Positions 1 to 7,553 are shown, counted from the first letter of the stretch. The stretch is DNA of 11,809 nucleotides from an uncultured Bacillota bacterium (GCA_902465215.1 CABQMM010000014.1:1-11809), one strand, 5' to 3'. Notes: generated from the letters alone by a model not told the origin. Program-made: numbers and translations.

Positions 1-1686
1 TCGGCAGCCGAAAAGTTTACAAGGTTTCAAGGAAAAGTGACAGACTCTTCCGACATTCTTTTTGAAGCCCTCGACGAAAAAGATAAAATCTGGAGAAAGC
101 TGGAGCACGCTTTTGTCTATGCGGCGATGAAAAAGGATGAAGATAACCGCGTTGATAAGTATCAGTCGATGGACGATAAATGCGGAAGCGCGATTGCTAA
201 GGTTTCGGCGGCAATGTCCTTCTTCGCTCCGGAGCTTTTAGCGGCAGACGAAGAAAAAATCCTGCGTTTTATCGACGAAAATCCGAAACTGGAACTTTAC
301 CGTTTTGCGCTCGAAGATGCGCTCCGTGAAAAGAAGCATGTGCTTTCGACTGCGGAAGAAAATATTTTAGCGCAGCTCAGCGAGGTAACCGGAGCGACCA
401 ATGACATTTTTAAGATGCTCAACAACGCCGATTTGACCTTCGGAACCGTAGTTGACGAGGAGGGAGATACGGTAAACCTTACGCACGGTAATTACATTAC
501 ATTTATGGAAAGTCACGACCGCGGCCTCAGAAAAGCTGCATTTACCAATATGTACGAGGCATACAAGGCTTTCATCAATACGATTGCGACGACTTACAAC
601 TATAATACGAAAAACGACGCCGTTTCCGCCCGAATTCGTAAATATGATTCGGCGCGTCAGGCTGCTCTTTCTTCCGGCAATATTCCTGAAGAAGTCTACG
701 ACAATCTGATTGCTGTCGTAAACGAATACCTTCCGGTTCTTCACCGCTACATTGTGCTTCGGAAAAAGGTTCTCGGCGTGGATGAGCTGAAAATGTACGA
801 TGTATATGTTCCGCTCGTGCAGCTTCCAAAGAAGGAAATTCCGTATGAAGAGGCTTTGAAAATGATGCAGGAGGGCCTTGCCCCGCTCGGAACAGAATAT
901 CTGGCGCAGGTCGATAAAGGCACAAAGGAAGGCTGGATTGATGTTTATGAAAATCAGGGCAAAACCAGCGGTGCTTACAGCTTCGGCTCTTACGACAGCA
1001 AGCCGTATATTTTGCTGAACTACACGAATACGCTGAAGGATGTCTTCACGATTGTGCATGAGATGGGTCACTCCATGCACTCCTTCTATACGCGCAAAAC
1101 CCAGCCGTTTGCTTACGGCGACCACTCCATTTTCACTGCGGAAGTCGCTTCAACCGTAAACGAGTCCCTGCTGATGCAGCATCTTTTGGCGAAAGAAACC
1201 GACGCGGAAATGCGCAAATATTTAATCAACTACTATATCGAAGAATTCCGCACGACCCTTTTCCGTCAGACGATGTTTGCCGAGTTCGAAATGCTCACGC
1301 ATAAGGAAATCGAAAATGGCGGCGTACTGACTGCCAAGTTGCTTTGCGATGTTTATGACGATCTGAATAAGAAGTATTTCGGCCCTGCTCTTTCGGAGGA
1401 CGAATATATCCGTTATGAATGGGCAAGAATTCCGCATTTTTACAGAGGCTTCTATGTTTATCAGTATGCGACGGGCTATTCGGCTGCAACGGCGATTTCC
1501 AAGAGAATTCTGACCGAAGGCGAACCTGCGCGCAAAGATTATATTGAGTTCTTAAAGAGCGGCTCCTCCAACTACCCTGTCGAGCTGCTGAAAATTGCAG
1601 GGGTTGATATGTCAAGTCCTGAGCCGATTCGCATGGCAATGGAAACCTTCAAAGATCTGGTGGACGAACTGGAAAAGCTCTTATAG
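1..1686 (+). CDS. pepF: Oligoendopeptidase F, M3B family (5' end outside window)
   Basis: Zinc metallopeptidase, normally cytoplasmic, that cuts short peptides internally. The frame is open from base 1, so the GTG at 37 is an internal valine codon and the gene begins upstream; about 561 codons are present against roughly 600 in the family, so only some 40 N-terminal residues are missing. The active-site motif HEMGH is at 1057-1071 (two zinc-binding His and the catalytic Glu), and the expected third zinc ligand is the Glu at 1141-1143 in TAEVAST. The C-terminal segment around 1430-1480 (RIPHFYRGFYVYQYATGYSA) is the usual substrate-contact region of M3 peptidases, and the protein ends in the typical SSNYPVELLKIAGVDM block. 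It is the first visible gene of a plus-strand operon; the next gene starts 10 bp after its stop. Assignment to the PepF group is firm; the exact substrate is unknown. Confidence 0.93.
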   Translation, partial: SAAEKFTRFQGKVTDSSDILFEALDEKDKIWRKLEHAFVYAAMKKDEDNRVDKYQSMDDKCGSAIAKVSAAMSFFAPELLAADEEKILRFIDENPKLELYRFALEDALREKKHVLSTAEENILAQLSEVTGATNDIFKMLNNADLTFGTVVDEEGDTVNLTHGNYITFMESHDRGLRKAAFTNMYEAYKAFINTIATTYNYNTKNDAVSARIRKYDSARQAALSSGNIPEEVYDNLIAVVNEYLPVLHRYIVLRKKVLGVDELKMYDVYVPLVQLPKKEIPYEEALKMMQEGLAPLGTEYLAQVDKGTKEGWIDVYENQGKTSGAYSFGSYDSKPYILLNYTNTLKDVFTIVHEMGHSMHSFYTRKTQPFAYGDHSIFTAEVASTVNESLLMQHLLAKETDAEMRKYLINYYIEEFRTTLFRQTMFAEFEMLTHKEIENGGVLTAKLLCDVYDDLNKKYFGPALSEDEYIRYEWARIPHFYRGFYVYQYATGYSAATAISKRILTEGEPARKDYIEFLKSGSSNYPVELLKIAGVDMSSPEPIRMAMETFKDLVDELEKLL

Positions 1687-1690
1687 GAGA
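1684..1690 (+). promoter_or_regulatory. Ribosome binding site that fixes the nadK start
   Basis: TAGGAGA overlaps the pepF stop codon and lies six bases before the ATG at 1697. The same frame is open upstream to 1595, but that stretch is the 3' end of pepF read in another frame, so this site decides the true start. Confidence 0.75.
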
Positions 1691-1696
1691 CGCATT

Positions 1697-2500
1697 ATGG
1701 AAAACAAAAAAGTTTTTATACACGCAAACGATACGGAAATGTCGAAGAAGATTGAAAAGATTTTGCGGGAAAAGCTCGTAAAATCCGGGCTTCGTGTTTT
1801 CGAGGAAATTCATGAGGATACGGAGCTTATCATCTGTATCGGCGGCGACGGAACCCTCCTTCGCTGCCTGCGTACATACCGCTTCCCGACGATTCCGGTC
1901 GTGGGAATCAATACGGGACATCTGGGATTTTTTCAGGAGGTTTTGCCGGAAAAAATCGACGATTTTATCTTTCAGTACAATCAGGGAGATTTCACGGTGC
2001 ATTCGTACAGCACTGTAATTTCAAAGGTGGAAACGCCGGAGGGCATTTTCAAGGACATTGCCTTGAATGAAATCGCGATTAAAGGCGTGCCGAACTATCC
2101 GGTGCAGCTCAATATTTCGATTAACGACTCCTTCATCGAGCGTTTCAGCGGCGATGGAATCTGCGTTTCCACGCCTGCCGGAAGTACCGCCTACAATTAT
2201 TCGCTGGGCGGCGCAATTGTCGATCCGCGCCTGAATCTTCTTCAGGTGGCTCCGATTGCTCCGATTAACACGGTTGCTTACCGCTCGTTTACTTCGAGCA
2301 TTTTGCTGCCTGCCAACGATAAGCTGTCCATCATTCCTTGCGATGATGAGCATCGCAAGCTCAGCGTGGTGGCAGACGGCTCGGCTGTCGATTACAGCGA
2401 TATACAAAAAATCGAGCTTTCCCTTTCGCGCAAAAAAGTGAATCTGGTTCGCTTCGAGTACAGCAGTTTTTGGGAAAAAGCAAAATCCAAGTTTTTATAG
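1697..2500 (+). CDS. nadK: NAD kinase
   Basis: Phosphorylates NAD+ to NADP+ in the cytoplasm with ATP or polyphosphate, the only route to NADP in most bacteria. The 267-residue product has the family's usual length and order of motifs: GGDGT at residues 49-53 (catalytic Asp51), NTGHLGFF at 72-79, the NE pair at 124-125, and the glycine-rich STPAGSTAY block at 158-166 followed by SLGG. The start is the ATG at 1697, chosen because of the Shine-Dalgarno sequence overlapping the pepF stop and because homology begins here (ENKKVFIHAND). The gene sits 10 bp after the peptidase gene and 12 bp before the pseudouridine synthase gene, so the three are very likely co-transcribed. No regulatory site is seen inside the operon. 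Nothing odd in the protein. Confidence 0.95.
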   Translation: MENKKVFIHANDTEMSKKIEKILREKLVKSGLRVFEEIHEDTELIICIGGDGTLLRCLRTYRFPTIPVVGINTGHLGFFQEVLPEKIDDFIFQYNQGDFTVHSYSTVISKVETPEGIFKDIALNEIAIKGVPNYPVQLNISINDSFIERFSGDGICVSTPAGSTAYNYSLGGAIVDPRLNLLQVAPIAPINTVAYRSFTSSILLPANDKLSIIPCDDEHRKLSVVADGSAVDYSDIQKIELSLSRKKVNLVRFEYSSFWEKAKSKFL

Positions 2501-2512
2501 AAAAGGTATCCT

Positions 2513-3550
2513 ATGTCAGAATTTAAATATATCGTTACGAAAGAAGATGTCAGCCGCAGCCTATCGGTGAAGCAGCTTGTGCGCGCCAATTTCACATTTT
2601 CTTCGCGTCTAATGACGAAGCTCAAGCAAAACCATCTGGTCTTTCTGAATGGCGAGGAAGTTCAGTGGTGGATTTCCCCGGCCGAAGGAGATGTCATCAG
2701 CATCCTGCTTCCCGAAGAAAAAAGCGATTTTCCACCTGAGGACATCCCGATTTCCGTCATTTATGAGGACAGCGACCTTCTGGTCATTAACAAGCAGCCG
2801 GGCGTGGTTGTCCACCCGACCAAAGGCAAGCCCTGTCATACGATTGCAAACGGCATTATGAAAAAAATGCTTGATGAAGGTGAAAGCTACAAGATACGCT
2901 TTGTGAACCGCCTGGATATGAATACATCCGGGCTTCTTATCGTTGCAAAAAACAGCCACGCACAGGACAGCCTCACCAAGCAGATGAATGCCGAGGCGCG
3001 CGGTCTGCATAAGAAATATAAAGCGATTGTGGTCGGCGAAATGCCTGAGGACAGCGGCACAATTGATCTGCCGCTTGGAAGACCCGATGAAAACGAAGTG
3101 GAACGCTGGGTGCTGCCTATCAAAAAAGGCGGCTATCCGTCCGTTACGCATTATAAGGTGCTCGACCGTTTCGGCGGTTATTCCTTAGTCGAACTGGAAC
3201 TTGAAACGGGCCGCACGCACCAGATTCGCGTCCACCTTTCCTACATCGGTTATCCGATTTTAGGCGACCACCTGTACTGTCACGGCGACCCATTTGAATA
3301 TCGCAGAATCCACGGCGATCCTCGCGATGCCGAGGATTACAATCCGGAATGCGGGCAAGGCGGTAAGGAAATCGTTTCCGACCTCATCGACCGTCAGGCT
3401 CTGCACGCTTTTTCGCTCACTTTAAGACACCCTGTCAGCGGCGAAGAACTGCACCTCGAAGCACCGCTGCCTGCGGATATGCAGACGGTGATTGAAAGGC
3501 TGAAAAAAACTAGTAATCCTTACATAACAAAAAATCAGCTAAATGCATAA
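2513..3550 (+). CDS. RluA/RluD-family RNA pseudouridine synthase
   Basis: Isomerises specific uridines in RNA (23S rRNA or tRNA) to pseudouridine. The 345-residue protein has an N-terminal S4-like RNA-binding domain (about residues 12-60), then the RluA-type catalytic domain with the motif NRLDMNTSG; the catalytic Asp is residue 135. The second family motif RTHQIRVH is at 234-241 and RQALHA at 294-299. A ribosome binding site (AAAAGG, 2501-2506) precedes the ATG at 2513, 12 bp after the nadK stop. Two oddities: about 35 extra residues (roughly 256-290, rich in Gly, Asp, Arg) separate the LGDHLY and RQALHA motifs, which are much closer together in typical RluD proteins, and the last 13 residues after LKK are encoded inside the 3' end of the convergent ATPase gene. 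The exact target uridine (RluD, RluC or YlyB type) cannot be read from sequence, so no symbol is given. Confidence 0.9.
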   Translation: MSEFKYIVTKEDVSRSLSVKQLVRANFTFSSRLMTKLKQNHLVFLNGEEVQWWISPAEGDVISILLPEEKSDFPPEDIPISVIYEDSDLLVINKQPGVVVHPTKGKPCHTIANGIMKKMLDEGESYKIRFVNRLDMNTSGLLIVAKNSHAQDSLTKQMNAEARGLHKKYKAIVVGEMPEDSGTIDLPLGRPDENEVERWVLPIKKGGYPSVTHYKVLDRFGGYSLVELELETGRTHQIRVHLSYIGYPILGDHLYCHGDPFEYRRIHGDPRDAEDYNPECGQGGKEIVSDLIDRQALHAFSLTLRHPVSGEELHLEAPLPADMQTVIERLKKTSNPYITKNQLNA

Positions 3551-4709
3551 TCTTGACCCCGTTGACATTTCCTGCGGCCATTTCGTCCATCGTTACCACG
3601 TATTTCGGATAATGGTCTTTAATCTCAAGCAGATTGGCAATTTCACGATCGGAGTCCGCCGGCAGATTGCGGCACACCTGCACATAGATTCGCTCGTCAC
3701 GCTGCACTGCTACGAAGTCAATTTCTTTATTCATATTTTTGCCGATATACACTTCATAGCCTTTCCGCCTGAGTTCGAAGTACACGAGGTTTTCCAGCAT
3801 CGCCGCAACGGATTTGGGGTTAAAGCCCAAAATACAGTATTTGAGGGATGAATCGGCAAGATAAAATTTCTCCTGCGTCTTGAGAACCGTTTTTCCCTGC
3901 ATATCGTATCGCCGGCAGCGGTAGATTATAAATGCTTTTTCCAGCCATTCCAGATAGTTGTACACGGACTCCACAGAAAGCGAACGCCCCTCGCTTTTCA
4001 TAAATTTCACGATGGCATTTGCTGAAAAAGTTTTGCCTACATTCTCGACGACATACTTTACAACGCGATTGAACAAATCAAAGTTCGTAATATTGTGCCG
4101 CTTTGTGATATCTCCGGTAATAACGGAGCTGTAAATTCCCTCAACGATTTGATAAGCGGAACGCTCATCAAAGCTGCCAAGTGCGACAATCGGAAATCCA
4201 CCTGTACGGATATATTCGTTCAAAAGTTCTTTTGCGGTATGTCCGCTTTCTTTTTTAAACTCCAAATATTCAGCAAAGGACAAGGTATAAACCGGAATGG
4301 AAATATAACGTCCCGTCAGATACGTGGATATCTCACCGGACATCAGCTTGGAATTTGAACCTGTCACATAGATGTCAGTATTTGCATCCTCCAGCAAGCT
4401 ATTGACTGCTTTTTCCCAACCGCTGACTTCTTGAACCTCATCCAGCAGAAGATAGTATCGTTCATTGTCCGTCATCTTCTCCTTGATATCACGGTACATC
4501 TGCTTCGCGCTCATATCATCATCCAGTTCTTCCGATGTATAACGCATATAGATGACATGATTTTCAGGAACACCGCTGTTAATCAGTTCACACTTGAGCA
4601 TATCCAAAATTGTTGATTTGCCACAGCGGCGAATCCCGGCGAGAATCTTCACAAGCGGAACATCCCGATAAGTTTTAAGTATATCTAAATAGTAAGGTCT
4701 GACAATCAT
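3510..4709 (-). CDS. ATP-binding protein, AAA_14 plus DUF4143
   Basis: A 399-residue P-loop ATPase of the widespread bacterial and archaeal AAA_14/DUF4143 group; no cellular role is established for the group. Visible: Walker A GIRRCGKS at residues 25-32, Walker B YLLLDE at 86-91, a sensor-like segment VTGSNSKLMSGE at 115-126 followed by TGRY, then the DUF4143 region from about 200. The C-terminal part resembles a PD-(D/E)XK nuclease fold: Glu306, EIDF at 329-332 and VQVC at 343-346. The nuclease Lys is absent there, so I infer a non-catalytic fold. A strong AAGGAGGTG (4715-4723) precedes the ATG, and a good promoter lies just upstream. The gene is convergent with the pseudouridine synthase gene and overlaps it by 41 bp without an obvious terminator. 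By eye it is more AT-rich than the plus-strand operon. Such genes are patchily distributed and often move between genomes, so it is probably accessory. Confidence 0.88.
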   Translation of the reverse strand: MIVRPYYLDILKTYRDVPLVKILAGIRRCGKSTILDMLKCELINSGVPENHVIYMRYTSEELDDDMSAKQMYRDIKEKMTDNERYYLLLDEVQEVSGWEKAVNSLLEDANTDIYVTGSNSKLMSGEISTYLTGRYISIPVYTLSFAEYLEFKKESGHTAKELLNEYIRTGGFPIVALGSFDERSAYQIVEGIYSSVITGDITKRHNITNFDLFNRVVKYVVENVGKTFSANAIVKFMKSEGRSLSVESVYNYLEWLEKAFIIYRCRRYDMQGKTVLKTQEKFYLADSSLKYCILGFNPKSVAAMLENLVYFELRRKGYEVYIGKNMNKEIDFVAVQRDERIYVQVCRNLPADSDREIANLLEIKDHYPKYVVTMDEMAAGNVNGVKIMHLADFLLCKDY

Positions 4710-4730
4710 CGTAACACCTCCTTGTTATTC

Positions 4731-4759
4731 AGTATAACCAAAAACTTCTTAAATTTCAA
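4731..4759 (-). promoter_or_regulatory. Sigma-A-type promoter of the AAA_14/DUF4143 ATPase gene
   Basis: Read on the minus strand, -35 TTGAAA (4754-4759) and -10 TATACT (4731-4736) are separated by exactly 17 bp. The start codon is at 4709, giving a leader of about 15-20 bases that holds the AAGGAGGTG site. The -35 box overlaps the left arm of the inverted repeat at 4755-4793. Confidence 0.72.
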
Positions 4760-4793
4760 TAGTTTTTACTGAAATTCCGTAAAAACTATTGAA
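4755..4793. repeat. Perfect 15-bp inverted repeat between murE and the ATPase gene
   Basis: The arms TTCAATAGTTTTTAC (4755-4769) and GTAAAAACTATTGAA (4779-4793) are perfect reverse complements around a 9-base loop. The left arm covers most of the -35 box of the ATPase promoter, and the right arm lies 10 bases beyond the murE stop codon. It could be an operator or the murE terminator, but the stem is AT-rich and no clean T-run follows on either strand, so a terminator role is uncertain. Confidence 0.7.
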
Positions 4794-4802
4794 TTTTTAA
4801 TA

Positions 4803-6341
4803 TTATTTCCCGATTTTAGTTAAAAACTTCTGCACGCGTTCCCCATCCGTGTCGGATGGATAAACCTTATTTCCGCGCTTCATATACGCATCCGATCCGC
4901 CTGCCAGTACAAGCACGCAGTTTTCCATCCCCTCTGCTTTCTTAAGCGCTGTATAGACTGCGGTATCACGGTCTGTGATAATCTCCGCCTTTTCCTTATG
5001 GTCGATGTAGCTGAGAATTTCGCCGCAAATCTTATTAATATCTTCCATTCCCGGATCAAGCTCCGTGATTACCACGAAATCCGCGTATTTCTCGGCGATT
5101 TCCCCGGCTTCCTTCCTGCGGTTGAACGCCTTGCCGCCGACGCAGCCGAATACGAACCCGACCTTGCGGTCAGGATACTGCTTTTTTACATAATCAAACA
5201 GCACTTGATAACTCATTTTATTGTGTGCATAATCCACGATAACATCTACGGAATCCTTAAGACGATAGGTTTCCATTCTGCCCATTACCTTGACCGTTTC
5301 CAGTCCTTCGCGTATTGTTTCAACCGGCACGCCAAGCGATGCGGTCACCGCGATTGCCGCAAGCGCGTTATAAGCATTATATGCGCCGCCGATATTTACT
5401 GTAAACTCCTCTGTCTTGCCGAAAAGCTCAGCTTTCAGCAGAAGCCAGCCCTGCTTTTCGTCCACAGAAATGCCGTAAACATCCGGCCTTCTGCCGCCCA
5501 CCTCGTTCATGCCGAAAGTAACCGTTTTTTCACAGTTTTGCTCGGCAAATTCCAGCGTCCGCTTCATATATACAGGGTCCATGTCCAGATTTACGCAGCC
5601 GATGCGGCTCTGCGTGAAGATTTTCAGCTTGGAAGTGAAATAGTCCTCCATGTCCTTATGCTCCGCCTCGGAAATGTGGTCTCTGGAGATATTCGTGAAT
5701 GCGCACGCCTCATAATGCAAATCCAGCGTGCGGTCGTATTTCAGTGCCTGCGAAGAAACCTCCATCGCCAGATATTCACAGCCGTTTTTCACGCAGTTAT
5801 CCAGAATGTGATGCAGCTCGATGGTCTCCGGCGTCGTAAGCTTATATGCCTTTTTCTTGTTCTTGCCGTCATAGGTGTAAATTCCCGACGAAAATCCGAT
5901 TTCCCTGCCGCAGTACTTGTCCATGATGGCCTTGATCATGCTCGTCGTCGTGGATTTTCCCTTCGTTCCGGTCACACCAATTAACTTCATCTTGTCCCAG
6001 CTTCGGTCAAACGCAAAAATCGAGATTTTAGAAATTGCCCTGCGGATATTATTTACAAAAATATGCGGAACCCCGTGCAGCGTTTCATCGGTGCCGCACG
6101 CTGCTGCCACAGCCGAGCCCTCTTCGCAAACGAAAGCTACCGCGCCTTTTTGCAAAGCATCTTTTAAGTATTCAGGCTTGAAATTCGCGCCTTTGCAGAT
6201 AAAAAGAGTACCCTGCCCCGCTTCAAGCGAGTTGTAGGAAACATCCCGGATTTCTGCATGAAAATCGGCAGAGTCGGAATTGTCTTTCGTCCAAAGTCCC
6301 GACTCCGCAAGCATATTTAAATATTCTGACAGTTTTTTCAT
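4803..6341 (-). CDS. murE: MurE-type Mur ligase (UDP-MurNAc-tripeptide synthetase)
   Basis: Cytoplasmic ATP-dependent ligase adding the third residue of the peptidoglycan stem peptide to UDP-MurNAc-L-Ala-D-Glu. The 512 residues show the N-terminal uridine-binding domain (RDVSYNSLEAGQGTLFIC, about 32-49), the ATP loop GVTGTKGKST at 122-131, TTPE, EVSSQALKYDR and FTNISRDH in the central domain, and a Mur ligase C domain starting near VDYAH. The usual substrate motif of meso-DAP enzymes, DNPR, is replaced: TELDPGMED occupies residues 426-434, and the usual GKGHE is replaced by GGSDAY at 481-486. From memory this resembles streptococcal L-lysine-adding MurE more than DAP-adding MurE, so the third amino acid is unlikely to be DAP. 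A second, specialised MurE paralogue is the alternative. The start ATG has only a weak Shine-Dalgarno (AGCAGGT). It lies 52 bp downstream of the PRK06851-like gene on the same strand. Confidence 0.88.
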   Translation of the reverse strand: MKKLSEYLNMLAESGLWTKDNSDSADFHAEIRDVSYNSLEAGQGTLFICKGANFKPEYLKDALQKGAVAFVCEEGSAVAAACGTDETLHGVPHIFVNNIRRAISKISIFAFDRSWDKMKLIGVTGTKGKSTTTSMIKAIMDKYCGREIGFSSGIYTYDGKNKKKAYKLTTPETIELHHILDNCVKNGCEYLAMEVSSQALKYDRTLDLHYEACAFTNISRDHISEAEHKDMEDYFTSKLKIFTQSRIGCVNLDMDPVYMKRTLEFAEQNCEKTVTFGMNEVGGRRPDVYGISVDEKQGWLLLKAELFGKTEEFTVNIGGAYNAYNALAAIAVTASLGVPVETIREGLETVKVMGRMETYRLKDSVDVIVDYAHNKMSYQVLFDYVKKQYPDRKVGFVFGCVGGKAFNRRKEAGEIAEKYADFVVITELDPGMEDINKICGEILSYIDHKEKAEIITDRDTAVYTALKKAEGMENCVLVLAGGSDAYMKRGNKVYPSDTDGERVQKFLTKIGK

Positions 6342-6375
6342 TTGTAAACCTGCTTTCTTTCTTCAAATCGTATTT

Positions 6376-6404
6376 ATCATAGCACATTTGCTCTTATTTT
6401 TCCA
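6376..6404 (-). promoter_or_regulatory. Possible extended -10 promoter for murE
   Basis: On the minus strand, TGC directly followed by TATGAT (6376-6384) forms an extended -10 element, with a weak -35 TGGAAA (6399-6404) at 17 bp. It overlaps the 3' end of the upstream ATPase gene. The transcript leader would be about 30 bases. Read-through from the upstream gene is an equally simple source of murE transcription, as I see no terminator in the 52-bp gap. Confidence 0.4.
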
Positions 6405-7539
6405 TCAGTTCTTTGATAATATTCTCGGCAGTCTTTCCTACCTGCGTAAAATTCATGTTCGGAATATACATCGCTTCCACCCGCATGTGTGCAGCTTTGG
6501 CTTTTTCAAGGCAGCGGATTCCCTTGTTAAGCAGGATGTCAAACTCTTCAGTCAGACTTTCAATCAGAGGCGCGCTGCGCTCCGCATCCGCCGCATCCAT
6601 ATAGTCGCCGATATCCATCAAAATAATTTCCGGCTTGCTGACCGTCTGCGCCCCCGTCTCCTCCTGCGCGTCTTCGTCAATAAAGATCTCCCATGGCTCG
6701 ATGTCATGGTATTCGTTGACCGTCGTAAACGCCAGCCCGAGCTGCGGTACGATGAGGTGATCGATTTTTTCCTCCGGACAAATCGGGCAGTAAAAGCTTT
6801 CCACATCGAAACCACGATAGACAGCCCCCTCTTTTATAATATTCATCAGGCTTTGGTTGGCATAGCCCAGTGGTGAATTGATGATGTAGACGCGATTTTG
6901 GTTTCGAAGCAGGCTTTCGGTGTAGCTTACGATTCCGCTTGCTGTAATTGCGCTGGCAAAGGCTTTTTTCTCCCTGCCCGGGCGAAGGGAAATATCATAG
7001 CCTGCATATTCTCTGCCGACAATATCAGCCGCAATACGGTAAATCTCGCTGTATTCAACCGCTTTTCCGTATATCCCCTCAAGGCTGCGAAATACACTTT
7101 TAGCGGCGTTTAAGTAGTTATACGCAATCTTATACCACTCCGAGCATTCCTCGTTTAAATCTATGATTTCATCCTTGTTTGCCTCAATTCCGTCCTCGTT
7201 CCAGTATTCTCCGAGGTTTACAATCTTATCGACGGCTCCCGGTGTCACAGGGTCCGTAATATGCGGGCTGGTTCCGTCAATCAAAGCGACCTTTCTATTT
7301 CGCAAAACCACTCCGTCAAGGGAATCTTCATCTGCCGAGCAGTGCAGATAGTCGATGTCCTCCCCTAAATCCGCAAATGCCTTTGCCGTTTTTTTCATAA
7401 AAGTCGATTTGCCGCTGCCCGGACCTCCCTTTATGCATATGATTTTGTGTGCCTCTCTCTGTCCTAAAATGTATCTGTAATACGAAAAAAATCCCAGCGG
7501 TGTGTTATTACCCGGGAAATAATGTCTTTCTGCGGACAA
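6394..7539 (-). CDS. PRK06851-like ATPase with duplicated P-loop domain
   Basis: A 381-residue soluble protein resembling the PRK06851 group of Bacillota, for which I know no established function. It has two homologous halves. The first, residues 13-110, carries an intact Walker A, GGPGSGKS at 38-45, followed by HCSADEDSLDGVV and IDGTSPH. The second, about 190-290, repeats the pattern (AFASAITASGIVSYTESL, VYIINSPLGYANQSL, YCPICPEEKIDHLIVPQLG), but its P-loop position reads NSPLGYANQS and has lost GxGKS, so only the first half should bind ATP. Between the halves is a helical stretch rich in Glu and Tyr. The start is a TTG (7537-7539) supported by a near-perfect AAGGAGGT at 7546-7553, six bases away; no ATG at the N-terminus fits better. 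It lies behind the DUF975 terminator and ahead of murE on the same strand. I see no clear promoter in the 65 bp between that terminator and the start. Confidence 0.82.
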   Translation of the reverse strand: MSAERHYFPGNNTPLGFFSYYRYILGQREAHKIICIKGGPGSGKSTFMKKTAKAFADLGEDIDYLHCSADEDSLDGVVLRNRKVALIDGTSPHITDPVTPGAVDKIVNLGEYWNEDGIEANKDEIIDLNEECSEWYKIAYNYLNAAKSVFRSLEGIYGKAVEYSEIYRIAADIVGREYAGYDISLRPGREKKAFASAITASGIVSYTESLLRNQNRVYIINSPLGYANQSLMNIIKEGAVYRGFDVESFYCPICPEEKIDHLIVPQLGLAFTTVNEYHDIEPWEIFIDEDAQEETGAQTVSKPEIILMDIGDYMDAADAERSAPLIESLTEEFDILLNKGIRCLEKAKAAHMRVEAMYIPNMNFTQVGKTAENIIKELMEK

Positions 7540-7545
7540 AGTATT

Positions 7546-7553
7546 ACCTCCTT
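7546..7553 (-). promoter_or_regulatory. Strong ribosome binding site selecting a TTG start
   Basis: AAGGAGGT on the minus strand lies six bases upstream of TTG at 7537-7539. The match to the 16S anti-Shine-Dalgarno is near perfect, which makes the rare TTG start credible. Confidence 0.8.

Noticed and set aside
37..39. GTG as the start of the peptidase
   Set aside because: The frame is open to base 1, no ribosome binding site precedes the GTG, and the family needs about 40 more N-terminal residues.
367..1125. 252-codon open frame antisense to the peptidase gene
   Set aside because: It lies wholly inside a gene with clear family motifs, has no recognisable domain and no ribosome binding site; it is a shadow of the peptidase codon pattern.
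1595..1696. Longer N-terminus for NAD kinase
   Set aside because: This stretch is the peptidase 3' end in another frame; a good ribosome site directly precedes the ATG at 1697, where similarity begins.
4722..4740. Possible Rex site in front of the DUF4143 ATPase gene
   Set aside because: GTTAT-N5-ATAAC has the wrong spacing for Rex by one base, and the outer positions do not match, so it is noted only as a small inverted repeat.
3551..4802. Insertion sequence or integron-like cassette around the DUF4143 ATPase
   Set aside because: There is no transposase or integrase, no matching terminal repeats flanking the gene and no target-site duplication; only the upstream inverted repeat is present.
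4998..5984. 328-codon open frame antisense to murE
   Set aside because: Long but fully within murE, with composition typical of a reversed coding frame and no motif. murE is supported by several conserved motifs.
6342..6393. Terminator between the PRK06851-like gene and murE
   Set aside because: No stem followed by a T-run was found in the 52-bp gap, so co-transcription is possible.
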